Origin: Cephalopachus bancanus
Taxonomy: Eukaryota > Chordata > Mammalia > Primates > Tarsiidae
DNA: 64,000 nt
Direction of reading: 5' to 3'
NCBI GenBank assembly: GCA_027257055.1
Contig: JAPVLO010000001.1
Coordinates: forward strand, 13,353,501 to 13,417,500
Shown: piece by piece, positions 1 through 11,510 of the stretch
Position numbering within the stretch: the stretch's first letter is position 1
How the letters are laid out: the number at the start of each line of letters is the position of its first letter
Position numbers and translations under genes: made by a program
The notes under the pieces: generated by a model
The model's database searches: none
Told to the model about the DNA's origin: nothing
What the model saw: the letters and a program-made list of their open reading frames with translations, nothing else

Positions 1-214
1 TATGTGCAAAATACTGTAAAAGCCTATTCTATCCTTGCTGGCTATATCATACACTTCATTAAGCCTCACACATATTATTACCCATAATTCACACTCCAGA
101 CTATCAGAGGGTTACCTTCCATATATACTCCAAATGTGGGATGAGGGAAAGATGTGACCCTCTCTTTCAACTATTAAAATATCTCTAAGATCACTAGGAA
201 TTGGGGTGAGCAGG

Positions 215-353
215 TGCAATGGTTAATTTTATGCCTCAACTTGATTGGTCCTTGGGGTGCCCAGGTATTTGAGTAAACATTATCCTGAGTGTGTCTGTGA
301 GGTGTTTTTGTAGGAGACTCACATTTGCGTTGGTAGATTGAGTAAAGGAGATT
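215..353 (+). mobile_element. Old ERVL-type LTR fragment
   Basis: The stretch beginning aatggttaattttatg and running through the ggggtgcccaggtattt and gtgtgtctgtgaggtgttt motifs matches the 5' part of an old mammalian ERVL-type LTR as I remember it. The 3' half is missing; a Tigger element follows directly. I am not certain of the exact subfamily name. Confidence 0.6.
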
Positions 354-798
354 AGGTCCAGGACACCAAAGGATACTACAGTCCACAGACGCTCAAGTCC
401 ATCATGTAAAAGGCTGTAGTATTTGCATATAATCTAAGGCACATTCTGCTATATACTTTAAATCGTCTCTAGATTGCTTTTAATACTTAATATATGGCAC
501 ATGTCTATAATTCCAGCTACTTGGAAGACTTTTCAGAAGGATCCCCTGAGCCCAGCAGATTGTGGTTGTGGTGGCTGTGAGCGTGCCACTGTACTCTAGT
601 CAGGGTGACAGTGAGAATCCAACTTAAAAAAAAAAAACTTAATATAATGCAAATGCTCTATAAATAGTTGTTATAGTGTTTTTTGTTTTGTGTTTTTGTT
701 TTGTGTTATTTTCCTTATTGTATTGTTTATTTATTCCAAATATTTATGACCTACAGTTTTTGAATCCACAAATGCAGAACCAAGGATACAGAAAACAT
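354..798. mobile_element. Tigger-type (MER2-like) DNA transposon, split by an Alu half
   Basis: The segments gctcaagtcc, gtagtatttgcatataat, tatactttaaatcgtctc and ttgttatagtgtt follow in the order of the non-autonomous MER2/Tigger family. The end, tttttgaatccacaaatgc, resembles the family's 3' part. An Alu right arm interrupts it at 495-636. Terminal CAGT repeats are not preserved, so the ends are approximate. Confidence 0.7.
495..636 (+). mobile_element. Alu right-arm insertion
   Basis: Only an Alu right arm is present (ttccagctacttgg through gtactctagtcagggtgaca), ending in an A-run. The 10-bp duplication acttaatata flanks it at 485-494 and 637-646, so it inserted as a short monomer into the surrounding Tigger element. 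It could be a 5'-truncated dimer or a free right monomer. Confidence 0.85.
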
Positions 799-807
799 AT
801 ATATATA

Positions 808-1088
808 TTTTTTGAGTCAAAGTCTCACTCTGTCACGCAGGCTGGAGTGCAGTGGCACGATCATGGCTACCACAGCCACAACCTGCTGGGCTCAAGAAAT
901 CTTTCTGCTTCAGCCTTCCAAGGAGCTGGGACTATAGGAGCACATCATCACACTTGGCTATTTTTTTTTAATTGTGGAGATGAGGTCTGGTTTTATTGCC
1001 CGGGCTGATCTCAAACACCTAGGCTCAAGTCACCCTCTCACCTCAGCCTCCCAAAGTATGATTATAGGCATGAGCCACCGTGCCCAGC
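808..1088 (-). mobile_element. Alu dimer, minus strand
   Basis: A T-run is followed by gagtcaaagtctcactctgt and the full reverse-complemented dimer to gagccaccgtgcccagc. Many CpG sites have decayed, so this is an older copy. Open frames seen across it are by-products of the repeat. Confidence 0.93.
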
Positions 1089-1089
1089 T

Positions 1090-4000
1090 TAGAGAATCAA
1101 TTTTATTAAAAACTGAGAAAAAACAGGATGTCATGTCAAAGGTGGTGGAGAGGCTTAAGGGATGTTAGATGACGAAGAAAGGTTATTTCTTTTCTGTTTT
1201 TTATTGTTTGCATCTCATAATAAATCAAAGTTATATACACAAAGACCACTGACACACACAGATCGAGTGTATCAGTCTAAGGTAGAATCACTTTTGTTCA
1301 ATTGTTCAGAGCTGTTTCGAACAGGCTTTCCCCAGTTTGTAGCCTGTGAGGGTTCCCATCAATGCCTCCTAGGGTGTAGGGGACGGAGCTTTCCTCAGGA
1401 GAGTCCCTATTCTTTATCTGGCCATCCTTTCTGACAGTCCCAGACTGGGCACTGTGACAAGAGTCCTATGAACACTAGAGCAATGTCAAGATCTTCTTAA
1501 TAAATAAAGGTTATGTCCAATATAATCAAACTATTGCTTATTTATAAAAATATGTTCTTGTTTAAGGATGGAGTAAGGCACTTACAAGCATATGGAAGAC
1601 AACCACTGTAAAAACAACAACAACAAAGAACAGAACAATGTGACAGCCAACAAGTCAGAAACGGAAAAGTGTTTGGGGAAGGGCTGGGACCAATTGGAAG
1701 ATCATAAATTAAATGTTCTGTTAGGAGAGAAAAGAGGGCTGATAGAGATGAGTCCCTGGTTTTTCACTCTATGGCCCTCTCTTTTTTTAATGTTCCTATG
1801 TCTACATTTTAATAGCCAATTTGTATTTCAGTGCTTTTAATTTAATCTCCCATCATGAATATCAGTCATTAATATGCTCTACCTCACTCTAGAACTCAAT
1901 CAACTGGGAAACAAAAGTCAATTTGCTGCCAAATAGTATGAGAGTCACAGTCATGGTAAAAACCTAAGATCTGCAAATAATGGCTGTGACCACGGCCCAA
2001 AGGGCACTCATTACGCACCTGCACGACATTAAGGCTGTCAGGTGCCTCACCTCGTAGATACAGCCACACCTGTTCCCATGAATTAATCCATGTCCAAGGT
2101 GTCATTTTTCATTGCCAGAATTAGTTGGTATATAAGCCTGAATGTGTGATGTCTACGGATCTCTCTTACTAGAATAGCAATATCATTGATACATAAAATA
2201 TAAATAAAAATGTGTGACATTGCTGGCATTGGTTTATTGACTTTGGATGGTTCCAGCTCCTTCGGAGTTCACTTCCTGGGTAATCACGTCTGGAAACAGT
2301 CATTTGCCACTCACTAGGGCCCACAGTTTGGATTGCTGTAATGGCCTACTTAGGATCAAAGAAAAGGTCTTTCCGTTTCTATTTAATACCTGGATTCCCT
2401 TCAACAATAATAGACACACACCTTTACTACTCTTTCCCACCTGGCCAGAATGAAAGGTGGCAAGCATCCTGACTGTCAGCAGCACAGACAAGAGTTTCTC
2501 CCTCCCCGGGTGAGCCAGCCCTAGTAAACATATGCCATGTCCTAGTGCAGTTCTTAGGTCTGTCTTGGAAGATGATCAAAAGTGTGCCCTTCAAGAAATA
2601 CCGAGTTATTCACATTTGGGTTTTGTGTTCTCAATTTTCTGGGGAAAGGGATAGAAAGTTGTAGTTTAGTACTTGAATGAATACAATGCTCTGAAATTAC
2701 CCAGTCAGTATTCCTCCCACCCTGACATTCTTAGAGAAGCAGATGAAGGATCATGAAGGCACTTCAGTAAATGAATGCAAATTTGGGGGTTGTTTTTCAA
2801 CAGTAAAAAGATAGGTCGATTAAAATTGAGATGTGAAACTCAAGTGACATTTTCGAGTCTTAGCATGAGGTGAAAGTATGTCATTCCACTGCTGAGAACA
2901 GACGTCAACAGAAGGAAGAACAGGAGAGGGTTAACTTTTGAAACACGAGCTTGTTGTTGTTGTTGTTGTTTATGTAAGTCAATGACTGAAAGCCAACCTC
3001 TGAGATGTCTCTATTTGCTAGAAACTGTAGCTGACGCACATCACCAGTTTCTGCAGGGAGAAGGCATGCATCATTTATGGAAGCGCTTGGGCCTCCAAAT
3101 GTTTCTCTAACTGTCCTTTGTAGCTGGCTTTCTTTTTGCAGGGGTGGGTTGTTCCCTCCTGAGAGGTCAAACTTTACTTACAATTATATATCAGAATGAG
3201 TGAAGAGTACATATACGTTGAAGAGGCATATTTAAAATACCAGTTATCTCACTATTTTTATTGTGCAAAATAACATACAAACGAAACGGTTCAAAAGACA
3301 AATGAATAGCACTCAGAAAACAAACACCAGTTTAATCCAGATCAAAAACCATAACATTACCTACAAGCACACCAGAAATCTCTCACTTTCTTCTTTCTTC
3401 CTTTTTAAAAATTGCTTTATGGACATATGATTTACATACTACAAAATTCACTTGATTTAGGTATGTCATTCAATGTTTAATTAACTTTTTTTTAACCATA
3501 CAGGATCTGACCAGGAATTTGTACCAAACACAATCCAATACCCCATGCTAGAATGGGTTAAGCATGCATCAAAAACAAAAAATAAGCGGGAATTTTCACC
3601 TTATGCTCACCCACAAACTGAGAACACAGAGCTTGATGTTTATTTGTTCATTTTGCATTCATTGCACTTAATTAGGCTGTTTAATTTTCCTATAAGTTAA
3701 ATCAGAATCCATTTTCCACCCAGGCCAACTTCTCACCTGTTAATTCACTTGGCAAAATAAATTGAGACTCACCTGGCTCTGATTCTGAAAAGAACTCTGG
3801 GAAACCTTCTGACATTTAAGAAAAGAAAAGTATGTTTCTTCTTTCCCTGTCCCAGAATAATTGCAAAATATTTTTAAGTCACTGATTTTCAGCAATCTAT
3901 TTCATTTTACTGAAAACTGATCTTTACATTATAGTCCATTAAACTCAGTTTACACACAGTTTACACACAGATGAAGTATCTCACCTCAAGACTGGAAAAA

Positions 4001-4360
4001 TATATGCACCATAAGTAAAAGAAACAAAAAACTGTGAACACACTGAGTGCCTCTGGAGTTAAGAATGCCAAGATATTGATGCAAACATTCTGAAGCAGGT
4101 GGAGTCTTCCTCTTTCTATCCTTTCTAAAACCACTTTGCCTCCCTAAGTCCTTATCATATGCCCTATCCTCACTGAACTCTCGAGCTGCTATAGGACTTC
4201 GGTCATCTCTGACAGTCAGGGAGTGAATCTTGGTTTTCCCCCACACCAGCTCTTTCCTTTTCTTTCAGAAAAATGATAAAACCATGGTTTCCTCTTGAAT
4301 TAAGATATGTCTTCTACATCCAAATTGTGAGTCCTCTACCAGGAGGCTGAATCTTCTCAG
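1090..4360. other. Single-copy DNA without recognised gene
   Basis: No gene and no clear repeat family is seen. It contains a short (TTG)n run near 2951-2970 and an AT-rich stretch near 3395-3480 that weakly resembles an L1M 3' region. Open frames are under 95 codons and unconvincing. Confidence 0.5.
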
Positions 4361-4364
4361 CACT

Positions 4365-4468
4365 ATTTTCCTCTTCTATAAAACAAAGATAATATTATCT
4401 GCCCCACAGGGTGATAGAGGTGACTAAATTAGCTGGTGGTATCTGCACAGTGCCTAACAGAACTAGGA
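4365..4468 (-). mobile_element. MIR SINE, minus strand
   Basis: The order ttttcctcttctataaaac, gataatattatctgcc, agggtgatagaggtgactaaat and cacagtgcctaacag is the reverse complement of the MIR core and flanks (consensus cctcatctgtaaaat and cagtgcctggcac). It is strongly diverged, as expected for this age. Confidence 0.75.
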
Positions 4469-4969
4469 AGCTCTCTCCCAGCCCCTCTTCTAGATAACTC
4501 CCCACTGACCAGACTCATGGGTTTCAGATACATCCAGAAAGTCTCTGTTGCCTTCCCGGTCTTATCTGTTCCTCAGCGTACATTTTCTTGCCTCTATTTT
4601 TATTTCTCTTTGTAACGATTCATTTTTATTCTTCCTAGCCCCTATTTTTAGAGTAAATTTTAAGACTGAAAGGTAACATAAATGCAGAAAATGGTACAGA
4701 TTTTAAGTGCCCAAAGAATTTTGGAGAAACATCTGTGCACCAGAACTCAGATCAAGAAGTCAATTGTTGCCAGCACCCCAGAAAACCTCCCTGGCACACA
4801 AAACCTTCTCACCCAGAGGAAGTCTCTATCGGGATTTATCTCACGGTAGATTAATTTCACCTGGATTATATGGCATGCACCCTTTTGAGGCTGGCTTTAT
4901 TCATTCAGCAATGTATTTGTGAATGTCTCCCTTGCTGTTTGCTAAAGCTATTGCTATATAGCCAGGGTT

Positions 4970-5356
4970 AGCAGACACTTCCTTAAAGGGCCACAGTTAA
5001 GTATTCTCGTGTTCAGGGTCATATGAGCCTCCAGCTATTCCACTAGGGTACTGTAACATGAAAAAACAGCAACAGTCATGTCATAAAGTTTCCCAGTGTC
5101 CTTTTCAGAATCAGAGCCATGTAAGCCTCAATGTACATTGCCAATAAACCAATTAGCCGCACTCTGTCCTGACAGCAACGCATTTACAGACACTGACATT
5201 TTACATGACTTTCACATGATGTAACATCTTCTTCTTCTTTTATTTTATTTCCAAAAAATTTGACATTAAAAATGTAAGAAGATTTTTTAGTCTGCAGGCT
5301 GTACCAAACAGGCAGCAAGCCAGATTCGACCTGCAGGATAGAGTTTGCAGACTCAT
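4970..5356 (+). mobile_element. Non-autonomous hAT (Charlie-type) transposon
   Basis: The left end (ccagggttagcagacac, then cttaaagggccac) and right end (gcaagccagattcgacctgc, then gagtttgcagactc) match the two ends of an abundant mammalian hAT-Charlie MER family with sequence like aaagggccagatagtaaat. A related copy lies at 8352-8576 in the opposite orientation. I leave the subfamily name open. Confidence 0.65.
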
Positions 5357-5639
5357 GCTGTGTGGTATTCTACTGTACAGATATATTTATACTCTCTACT
5401 CTTCATAGAAAGAAGAGGTTTAGCTGACTCTTTATTTTAACATACAGGATCTGAATGTTATTTTTGTCAGTTTTTGATCCGTAGAGAAAAAATTTCTATT
5501 CAAGCTGATATATATATAATATCTATATGCACAGATATTGAGAGGACAGACCGAGAGTGGGAAGTCATTTTTCATCTTGTTCTAAAACCCTGACACAATG
5601 ATGAAAAAGTAGAAGCTAGGCTTTTGCAGAAATGCACAC

Positions 5640-6381
5640 TTTAAGTAAAATTAACTTTGCCGACTGTGTCTTTTCGGAAACAGACTTCCAGGTATCAGAG
5701 GTATCTCGTAGTGGCAATCAAGTGTGCCTAGAGCAAAGGGAATTTACAAGGCCTAAGACATCATGCACTGGGCAAGGACTGTAAAAGTCATGAAATTTGT
5801 AATTTCAAAAGTTATGACGGCTCGGGGGGAGCAGGTGGGGATTCGATCTTCCAGTAAATTGGGCCCTATCTACAGGGAAGCCAAGGATTCCCTCGAAGCT
5901 ACCCACTCGGAATGCCTAGGAGATAAGGGGAGGTGCACCCTCCATTAGGTCTAAGGAATGTCGTTTGGGAAGGTGCAGGAGAATTAGAATCATTGTCAGG
6001 CCCTTCTCTAGGGGCTGTGATAACGTGGGCAGACATTAATGGCTCTCTGTGTCACAGGATCTCCAAGACATCCACAGGTGGTGGACAAGGAAGTCACAGC
6101 AGTCACGGCAGTCACATGCAACATCTCCAAGAGAAGGATTTAAGCCAGGGCTCGGGGGGCTACGTGGCCACACTCACCTGGAGTGTAGGCCCACTCCCTG
6201 TCTGTGGGGGGTGAACTTTTCTTAAATAAATCTTTTCTTCTCTCATCTCTGTGTGTTGCAATTCTTTGCATCTACTTGGATCTCTGGGTTGTCAATGCAC
6301 ACCTCCGGCTTGCCAGCCCTGGCAGTGCTGCACGCCTCCCTGTGCCTCTCCACTCTCACCCTGTCCGTCCCTACCCTAACA
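5640..6381 (+). mobile_element. Putative solo LTR (gammaretrovirus-like, ERV1?)
   Basis: The block has the layout of an LTR. There is a TATA-like atttaagcc near 6138, a GC-rich stretch about 90 bp long, aataaa at 6225-6230 followed by a T/C-rich region with tgtgtgttgc, and a possible terminus ccctaaca near 6381. No adjoining gag/pol/env sequence is seen, so it would be a solo LTR. I could not find a convincing target duplication, so both ends are approximate. It differs from the MaLR LTRs in this window. Confidence 0.45.
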
Positions 6382-6544
6382 GACAGATATCATATACATA
6401 TACAGTGGCAGTGATAACTTCTTGTTTAAAAAAAATATAAAAGTCTTTAATGTTGATGGAAAATTGGTTATTTCTGGGAAAAAAACACTTTTTTTTAGTC
6501 AGTATCTAATATCTTTAAAGGTACATTTAAATTCCCATTTTGAA

Positions 6545-6827
6545 GCTGGGCTCGGTGGCTCAGCCTGTAATCCCGCGCTTTGAGAGGCCGAGGTGAGTGA
6601 ATTGCTTGAGCCCGCGGGTTCGAGACCTGCCTGGGCAACTTGGCGAGACCTCATCTCTAAAATAAGTCAAAAATGAGCCAGGCGTAGTAGTGTGCCTGTA
6701 GTTCTAGTTACAGGCTGAGGCCAAAGGATCGCAGGAGCCCAGCAGGTCGAGGCTGCGGTGGCCGGGAGCAGCCACTGCACTCCAGTCTGGGCGACAGAGT
6801 GAGACTCCAACTCAAAAAAAAAAAAAA
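6545..6827 (+). mobile_element. Young lineage-specific Alu dimer
   Basis: A complete dimer starts gctgggctcggtggctcag and ends in a 13-A tail. The duplication ttcccattttgaa/tccccattttgaa lies at 6532-6544 and 6828-6840. It carries the window's young-Alu variants: ggctcagcctgtaatccc in the left arm and gcggtggccgggagcagcc in the right arm. Confidence 0.95.
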
Positions 6828-6961
6828 TCCCCATTTTGAAAACCACAAAATTGCCTATCATTTTATCTCCCGACAATAAAATCTTCTTTATCTCAAGCAT
6901 GAGTATTCCCCTCAAGAACAAAGGAAGAAACACTTTAATTCATTTTTTTAATTTTTGTTTA

Positions 6962-7244
6962 AGCCGGGCTCGGTGGCTCAGCCTGTAATCCCGCGCCTTT
7001 GGGAGGCTGAGGTGAGTGGATTGCCTGAGCCCGCGGGTTCGAGACCCTCCAGGGCAGCAAGACCTCATCTCTACAATAAATCAAAAAATCAGCCGGGCGT
7101 GGTCGCGCGTGCCTGTAATTCCGGCTACTCGGAAGGCTGAGGAGGAAGGAGCCCAGCAGGTCGAGGCTGCGGTGGCCGGGAGGGGCCACTGCACTCCAGT
7201 CTGGGCGACCGAGTGAGACTCCGACTCAAAAAAAAAAAAAAAAA
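6962..7244 (+). mobile_element. Young lineage-specific Alu dimer
   Basis: This is a second complete copy of the young subfamily, 134 bp downstream of the previous one and in the same orientation. CpGs are well preserved (gcccgcgggttcgagacc; gtggtcgcgcgtgcctg), which suggests recent insertion. A short duplication, tttgttta, flanks it at 6954-6961 and 7245-7252. Confidence 0.95.
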
Positions 7245-7252
7245 TTTGTTTA

Positions 7253-8350
7253 TTATAATACTGTTCTCTGTCATGTGGCTGTTACATCTACCTAGATTTT
7301 TAAGCCTTTTACCGGTGCAACGGGCTTTGATAGAGTGATTTGGAATCTTACGATGACCGTCCAGTTTTAATAGTGTCTACCTATAAAAATTAGTGTGAAT
7401 TTCAGGATTAAAATACAGGCGGTTTAAAAATTGGGGATTGCCTGCAAAGATAATTCATTTAATTTTTTGTTTTTCCTGCAAGCTACATCCCTTGAAAGCC
7501 AACAACCTATAAGAAGGTAAAAAGGGAGATTACAGAGAAAAGAATGTCCTGGCATTGGACGGTATGCTACTGATCTTGATGAATGCTGCTCTAGTTAGGG
7601 AAATAATGCCAACACTTTGAAACATTAGAAAGTGAGACCTGCTGGTATATCATTAAGGGACTAAAGAGCCTTAGAGATGGCCTATGATAGGCATTCGGAG
7701 GCAGGAGACATCAGCACGGGTAACATCGACAAACAAGCTTCAGGGGAAAGTTCTGCATTTGAGAGTGGACACAGTGGGGTCTCGTGGATGAAATGCTGAC
7801 TTGAACAGAGGAATCCATGTGAGCCAAAGAGCAGGACAAGAGAACAAAACAAGGCAGACTTCCTTGTCGGAGGAAAACACCGTCATGGGACATATGGAGG
7901 GGAAGGGCAGAGCACAGTCAGAGTCTGGAACTTTCTGAAGGTTGAGAGTGAAGGATGGACCCAAGCAATACTTTAGGAATGATTAACCTCAAAGTCAGGC
8001 TAAACAGGAGCTGGTGGAAAAAAACTGAAGGCAAATCAGTCCATCCAAAAGCCAAGAAAATAAATGTCAGTGTGAAGTGATAAGATTATGACAGCTATGA
8101 AAATAGAAAGACACAGAAGTGAGAGACATGGCAGTTAGGGGAGAGGAGGAATCAAATATTCAACTCCATGTTGTTAAACGTGCATGAGTTGGAAAGTGCC
8201 GCTCTCATTGCCAGAAATAGGGGAATCTGGGGAGGCAGCTAATTTTAGTTTTTGAAAAAAGAGCTGGGTTTTAACTGTATGAAACTGAAAGCTTGAGTTC
8301 ACGATGATTTCATAATGGATAACAACTTTGATTTTCCGAGGGAAATTTTA
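7253..8350. other. Single-copy DNA without recognised gene
   Basis: Nothing identifiable is seen on either strand. Open frames are at most about 75 codons and overlap each other. Confidence 0.5.
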
Positions 8351-8351
8351 T

Positions 8352-8576
8352 AGTCTGAGGCAGGGGGAGACCAACCCTTGTCCACAGACAATTCCTGCTG
8401 ACTGAAGACTTTTATGAATAAAGTTTTTTGGAACACAGTTTGCACATTACAGGTTGCTGCAGGCTGTTTTTCACTACAACGGCAGAGTTGACTAGTTGCG
8501 ACAGAGACCATATAGCCCATAAATCTAAAATATTTACTATATGGCCCTTTATAAAAATAGTTGCAGACCCTTAGTT
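8352..8576 (-). mobile_element. Non-autonomous hAT (Charlie-type) transposon, minus strand
   Basis: The sequence tgaataaagttttttggaac, then ggcagagttgactagttgcg, then aaatatttactatatggccc is the reverse complement of the hAT-Charlie MER family seen at 4970-5356. A 133-codon minus-strand frame at 8299-8700 covers it and is almost certainly fortuitous. Confidence 0.72.
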
Positions 8577-9307
8577 GAAAGTTGGCAGAAAACGTTTGTG
8601 ATTTCTCAAGATGTTCTGAGGTAAATCCCACTAAGGCAGGGGGTTCTGAGACAAAGACTAACTGCCTATTAACACACGTGCACTTCACAAAGTGGAGCAC
8701 TGAATAGGTCTCTCATGGTTCGAATTCCACAAAATGGCAGAAATTCTAAAAGGAAACAGTTCAACCCCATTTGCTATGGGAATCTACAATTACACAAGAA
8801 GAGAAAAGAACCAGTGTGTCTTGAAAAACATTGTGTTTCCAGAGGGTGGTCTTAGTAAACATACGCGGTGGGGGAGCTCTCTTCATGCGGGGCTTTTAGA
8901 GAACTTCAGACCAGAGACAAGGAGGATGGCCCTTCCTAAGGTATTTTAGCACTTGGCCGAGTTGTAGAGTTGGCTAAGAATCAGGGCATGGCTTTGGCTG
9001 CTAGGTTGGTGGTCTTTTTTGCATAAAAAGGAAGTGTGTGCCTGAAGATGAACTTATCTACAGGGAGCTGTCAATGGATCTAAGAGAGGGGCAAAAGCAG
9101 TGCTCAGATAAAACTCTACGAACATGACAAAGTGTCACTTCCTCTCCTTAATCTGCTTATCTCCAAAGTCCCCTCCTCCTCCCTTCCTTATCCTTCAGGT
9201 GTTAGCTTACCTACACTTCCACAGGGAGACATGTCCTGACCCCAGGTGAGGCTGGACTTTTCTAACATAAGACCAAGCAGCATTGAGAGAACACTGACTG
9301 CCTGTTT

Positions 9308-9490
9308 GGACCTGTTCTGGGAATTTCGCACAAAGTTGCTTAGTCAATCCTTCCGATAACCCTATGAAATGTTTACTACTAGCAACCCCTTTTAACAGAG
9401 GAGCAGACAAAGAACTTAGGCAATTGACCCATGATCACAAATCTAGTAAGGAGGAGAGCCAAGTTTCAAAAGGCTTTGTCTGCAAGCCCC
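9308..9490 (+). mobile_element. MIR SINE
   Basis: caatccttccgataaccctatgaa is followed by a degenerate ttttaacagaggagcagac, aacttaggcaattgaccc and gatcacaaatctagtaag. These match, in order, the MIR consensus segments for cctcacaacaaccc, cagatgaggaaac, aagtaacttgccc and tcacacagctagtaag. Confidence 0.78.
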
Positions 9491-9524
9491 GGCACTTTCC
9501 CTTCATGCTGGTTTAATGTTTGTC

Positions 9525-9645
9525 TTTACTACTAGACCCTGAGCTCCGGGACAGGAATGCATCAGTTCTAGTTCTCATGGACTCCACAGCATCTAGAATG
9601 CTGTCTGGCACTTGCCTGAGTCTCCTAGTAGTACAGAAAGAAGAA
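9525..9645 (+). mobile_element. L2 LINE 3' end
   Basis: tagaccctgagctccgggac, then gcatctagaatgctgtctgg and cacttgcctgag resemble the L2 3' UTR (aagctccttgagggcaggg, tagcacagtgcctggc). It is diverged and the terminal TGAA repeats are lost. Confidence 0.65.
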
Positions 9646-9889
9646 GTATAGAGCGATTGAAAATACCTAGAAATACTTAAGAAGGGTTAAGGGAAACAAA
9701 ACAAAACAAGTGGACCCATATGTCTACAGGCCAACACCCAATGCATAATATGCAATGTGAGCTTGAGAATATAATTAGGGTGAGAAATACCATCTTACAC
9801 ATTACATGGGGCTTTGGCCTGGTGAGATTTATGACTAGAATATGGTGGCAGAAGAGTATGCACTACTAGAAAGAAGCAGGTTTAAGAAC

Positions 9890-10255
9890 TGTTACGAGTT
9901 GACTTGTGTCCGCCCACCCCCCCCCCAAAATGATATGTTGAAATCTTAAAACTCCTAGCTCCTGTGAATGAAATAGGGTCTTTGTGCAGATACAATCAGG
10001 TTAAAAGAGGAGGTCATTCGGATAGATCCTGATCCAATATGACTGGTGTCCTTATAAATAGAAGAAAGAGGTAGAGATAAGAGAAATGGAATGGGATGAT
10101 GATACCAAGACTGGTACAACACAACCTCAAGGCCAAGAACGGCCCCCACCAGAAGCTAGGAAGATGCAAGATAGAATGCAGTCAGAGTCTCAGAGAGACA
10201 GGCCCTGCTGACATCTTCATCTCCAGAACCCAGTTTGTTGGTACTTAGTCAAGGC
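9890..10255 (+). mobile_element. MLT1-type LTR (ERVL-MaLR)
   Basis: The MLT1 order is seen throughout: gatatgttgaaatctt, aatagggtctttgtgcagat, gatccaatatgactggtgtc, cttataaatagaag, ccaccagaagctaggaag and cctgctgacatcttc. No internal retroviral region is attached, so this is a solo LTR. The polyadenylation end is truncated. Confidence 0.88.
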
Positions 10256-10285
10256 AGTCCTTAGAGACTCATGGAGCTGTTCTTT

Positions 10286-10584
10286 CTTTCTTTTTTTTTT
10301 TTTTTTTTTTTTGAGTTAGAGTCTCACTCTGTCGCCCAGACTGGAGTGCAGTGGCCGCTCCCGGCCACCGCAGCCTCAACCTGCTGGGCTCCGGCCATCC
10401 TTCCGCCTCAGCCTTCCAAGTAGCTGGAACTACAGGTGCATGCTACCACATCCGGTTAATTTTTGATTTATTGTAGTGATGAGGTCTTGCTGCCCAGGCG
10501 GGACTCGAACCCGCGGGCTCAGGCAACTCACTCACCTCTGCCTCCCAGAGGCGTGGGATTACAGGCTGAGTCACCGAGCCCAGT
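10286..10584 (-). mobile_element. Young Alu dimer, minus strand, with perfect TSD
   Basis: A long T-run is followed by the reverse complement of the young Alu. The 14-bp duplication tggagctgttcttt is identical on both sides (10272-10285 and 10585-10598), evidence of a fairly recent L1-mediated insertion. Confidence 0.96.
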
Positions 10585-10599
10585 TGGAGCTGTTCTTTA

Positions 10600-11365
10600 A
10601 GGAAACTTGCAAGCAGGAAGGGTGGGGATGTTGGCCCATACCTTGGGGAAGATCAAAGGCTATACTGATAAGACAGAGAGCACATCACAACCCTCTCACT
10701 AGTTGAAGGAAAAGAGAAAGCTTGATTGTGTGATCCTGGCTTCACTGTAAAGTCTTACAGGGAGGCAAGATGGAGAAATGATTGGAGACTACAACTCTAT
10801 ACCTGTCAGGCTGAATGTAGAATATTTGGCTGGTTACTGGCTTGCCATGCCAATGATTTATCTCCCAGATTTTGGAGAAAGCATTGACATGGATTGCTAG
10901 TTGATAAAAAGAAAAAAACAAGACTGTTGAGTGGCAGAGACATCCCCCCAAAAAAGAAAAAAAAACACTTTCAAAAGTCACACATGTAACCAGGGCACCA
11001 GCAAGGCTGTTTGGAAACGTTCCCAGGAAAAGGAGGCAGATCCCATGAAATGAGACTGGACAGACAGCCCTCCCAGACGTAATCCCAACTCAAATGAAAG
11101 AGAATAGGAAGTGCCTGGAGACACTAGACTGGCTGCCAGCTGCTCCCGTTCACGTACATAATTTAAAAAGAAGGGTGTACCCGCTAAGGTGAGACCAAGT
11201 GAGAAAGACAGAGCTCTGAGAACACTGCCACACGGCTCAAGTTCCAGCGTGATGGAGCTACAAAGGGGCGAAGGACAACAAAAAGCACTTTGAAATCAAA
11301 GGAGAACCAGGGGCGTAGAACAGAATGCAGGGAAGTGTGGGGGCTCTGGAAATGGTCGATCTAGG
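10600..11365. other. Single-copy DNA without recognised gene
   Basis: No repeat family or gene is recognised. It contains an A-rich run near 10943-10970. Confidence 0.5.
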
Positions 11366-11369
11366 CTTT

Positions 11370-11510
11370 GTCCTCTACTTCCTGGTGAACTTGGGCTGCT
11401 TAGGACTTGCATACCATACACCTTGACTTGATGGTGGTTTTCACCTGCAAAATGTTGATGATAGGTGTGCCTACCTCAGAAGGCTAATATTTGGTAGAGT
11501 GTGTGGTCTG
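11370..11510 (-). mobile_element. MIR SINE, minus strand (diverged)
   Basis: cctggtgaacttgggctgct, then cacctgcaaaatgttgatg and gtgcctacctcagaaggc match the reverse-complemented MIR (gaccttgggcaagt, catctgtaaaatgggga, tacctacctcatagggt). It is weakly preserved. Confidence 0.6.

Noticed and set aside
8299..8700. 133-codon minus-strand frame
   Set aside because: It runs through a non-autonomous hAT element and unrelated flanks; there is no transposase homology.
8718..8729. ggttcgaattcc, resembling a tRNA B box
   Set aside because: No A box at the right distance, no acceptor stem and no cloverleaf could be drawn.
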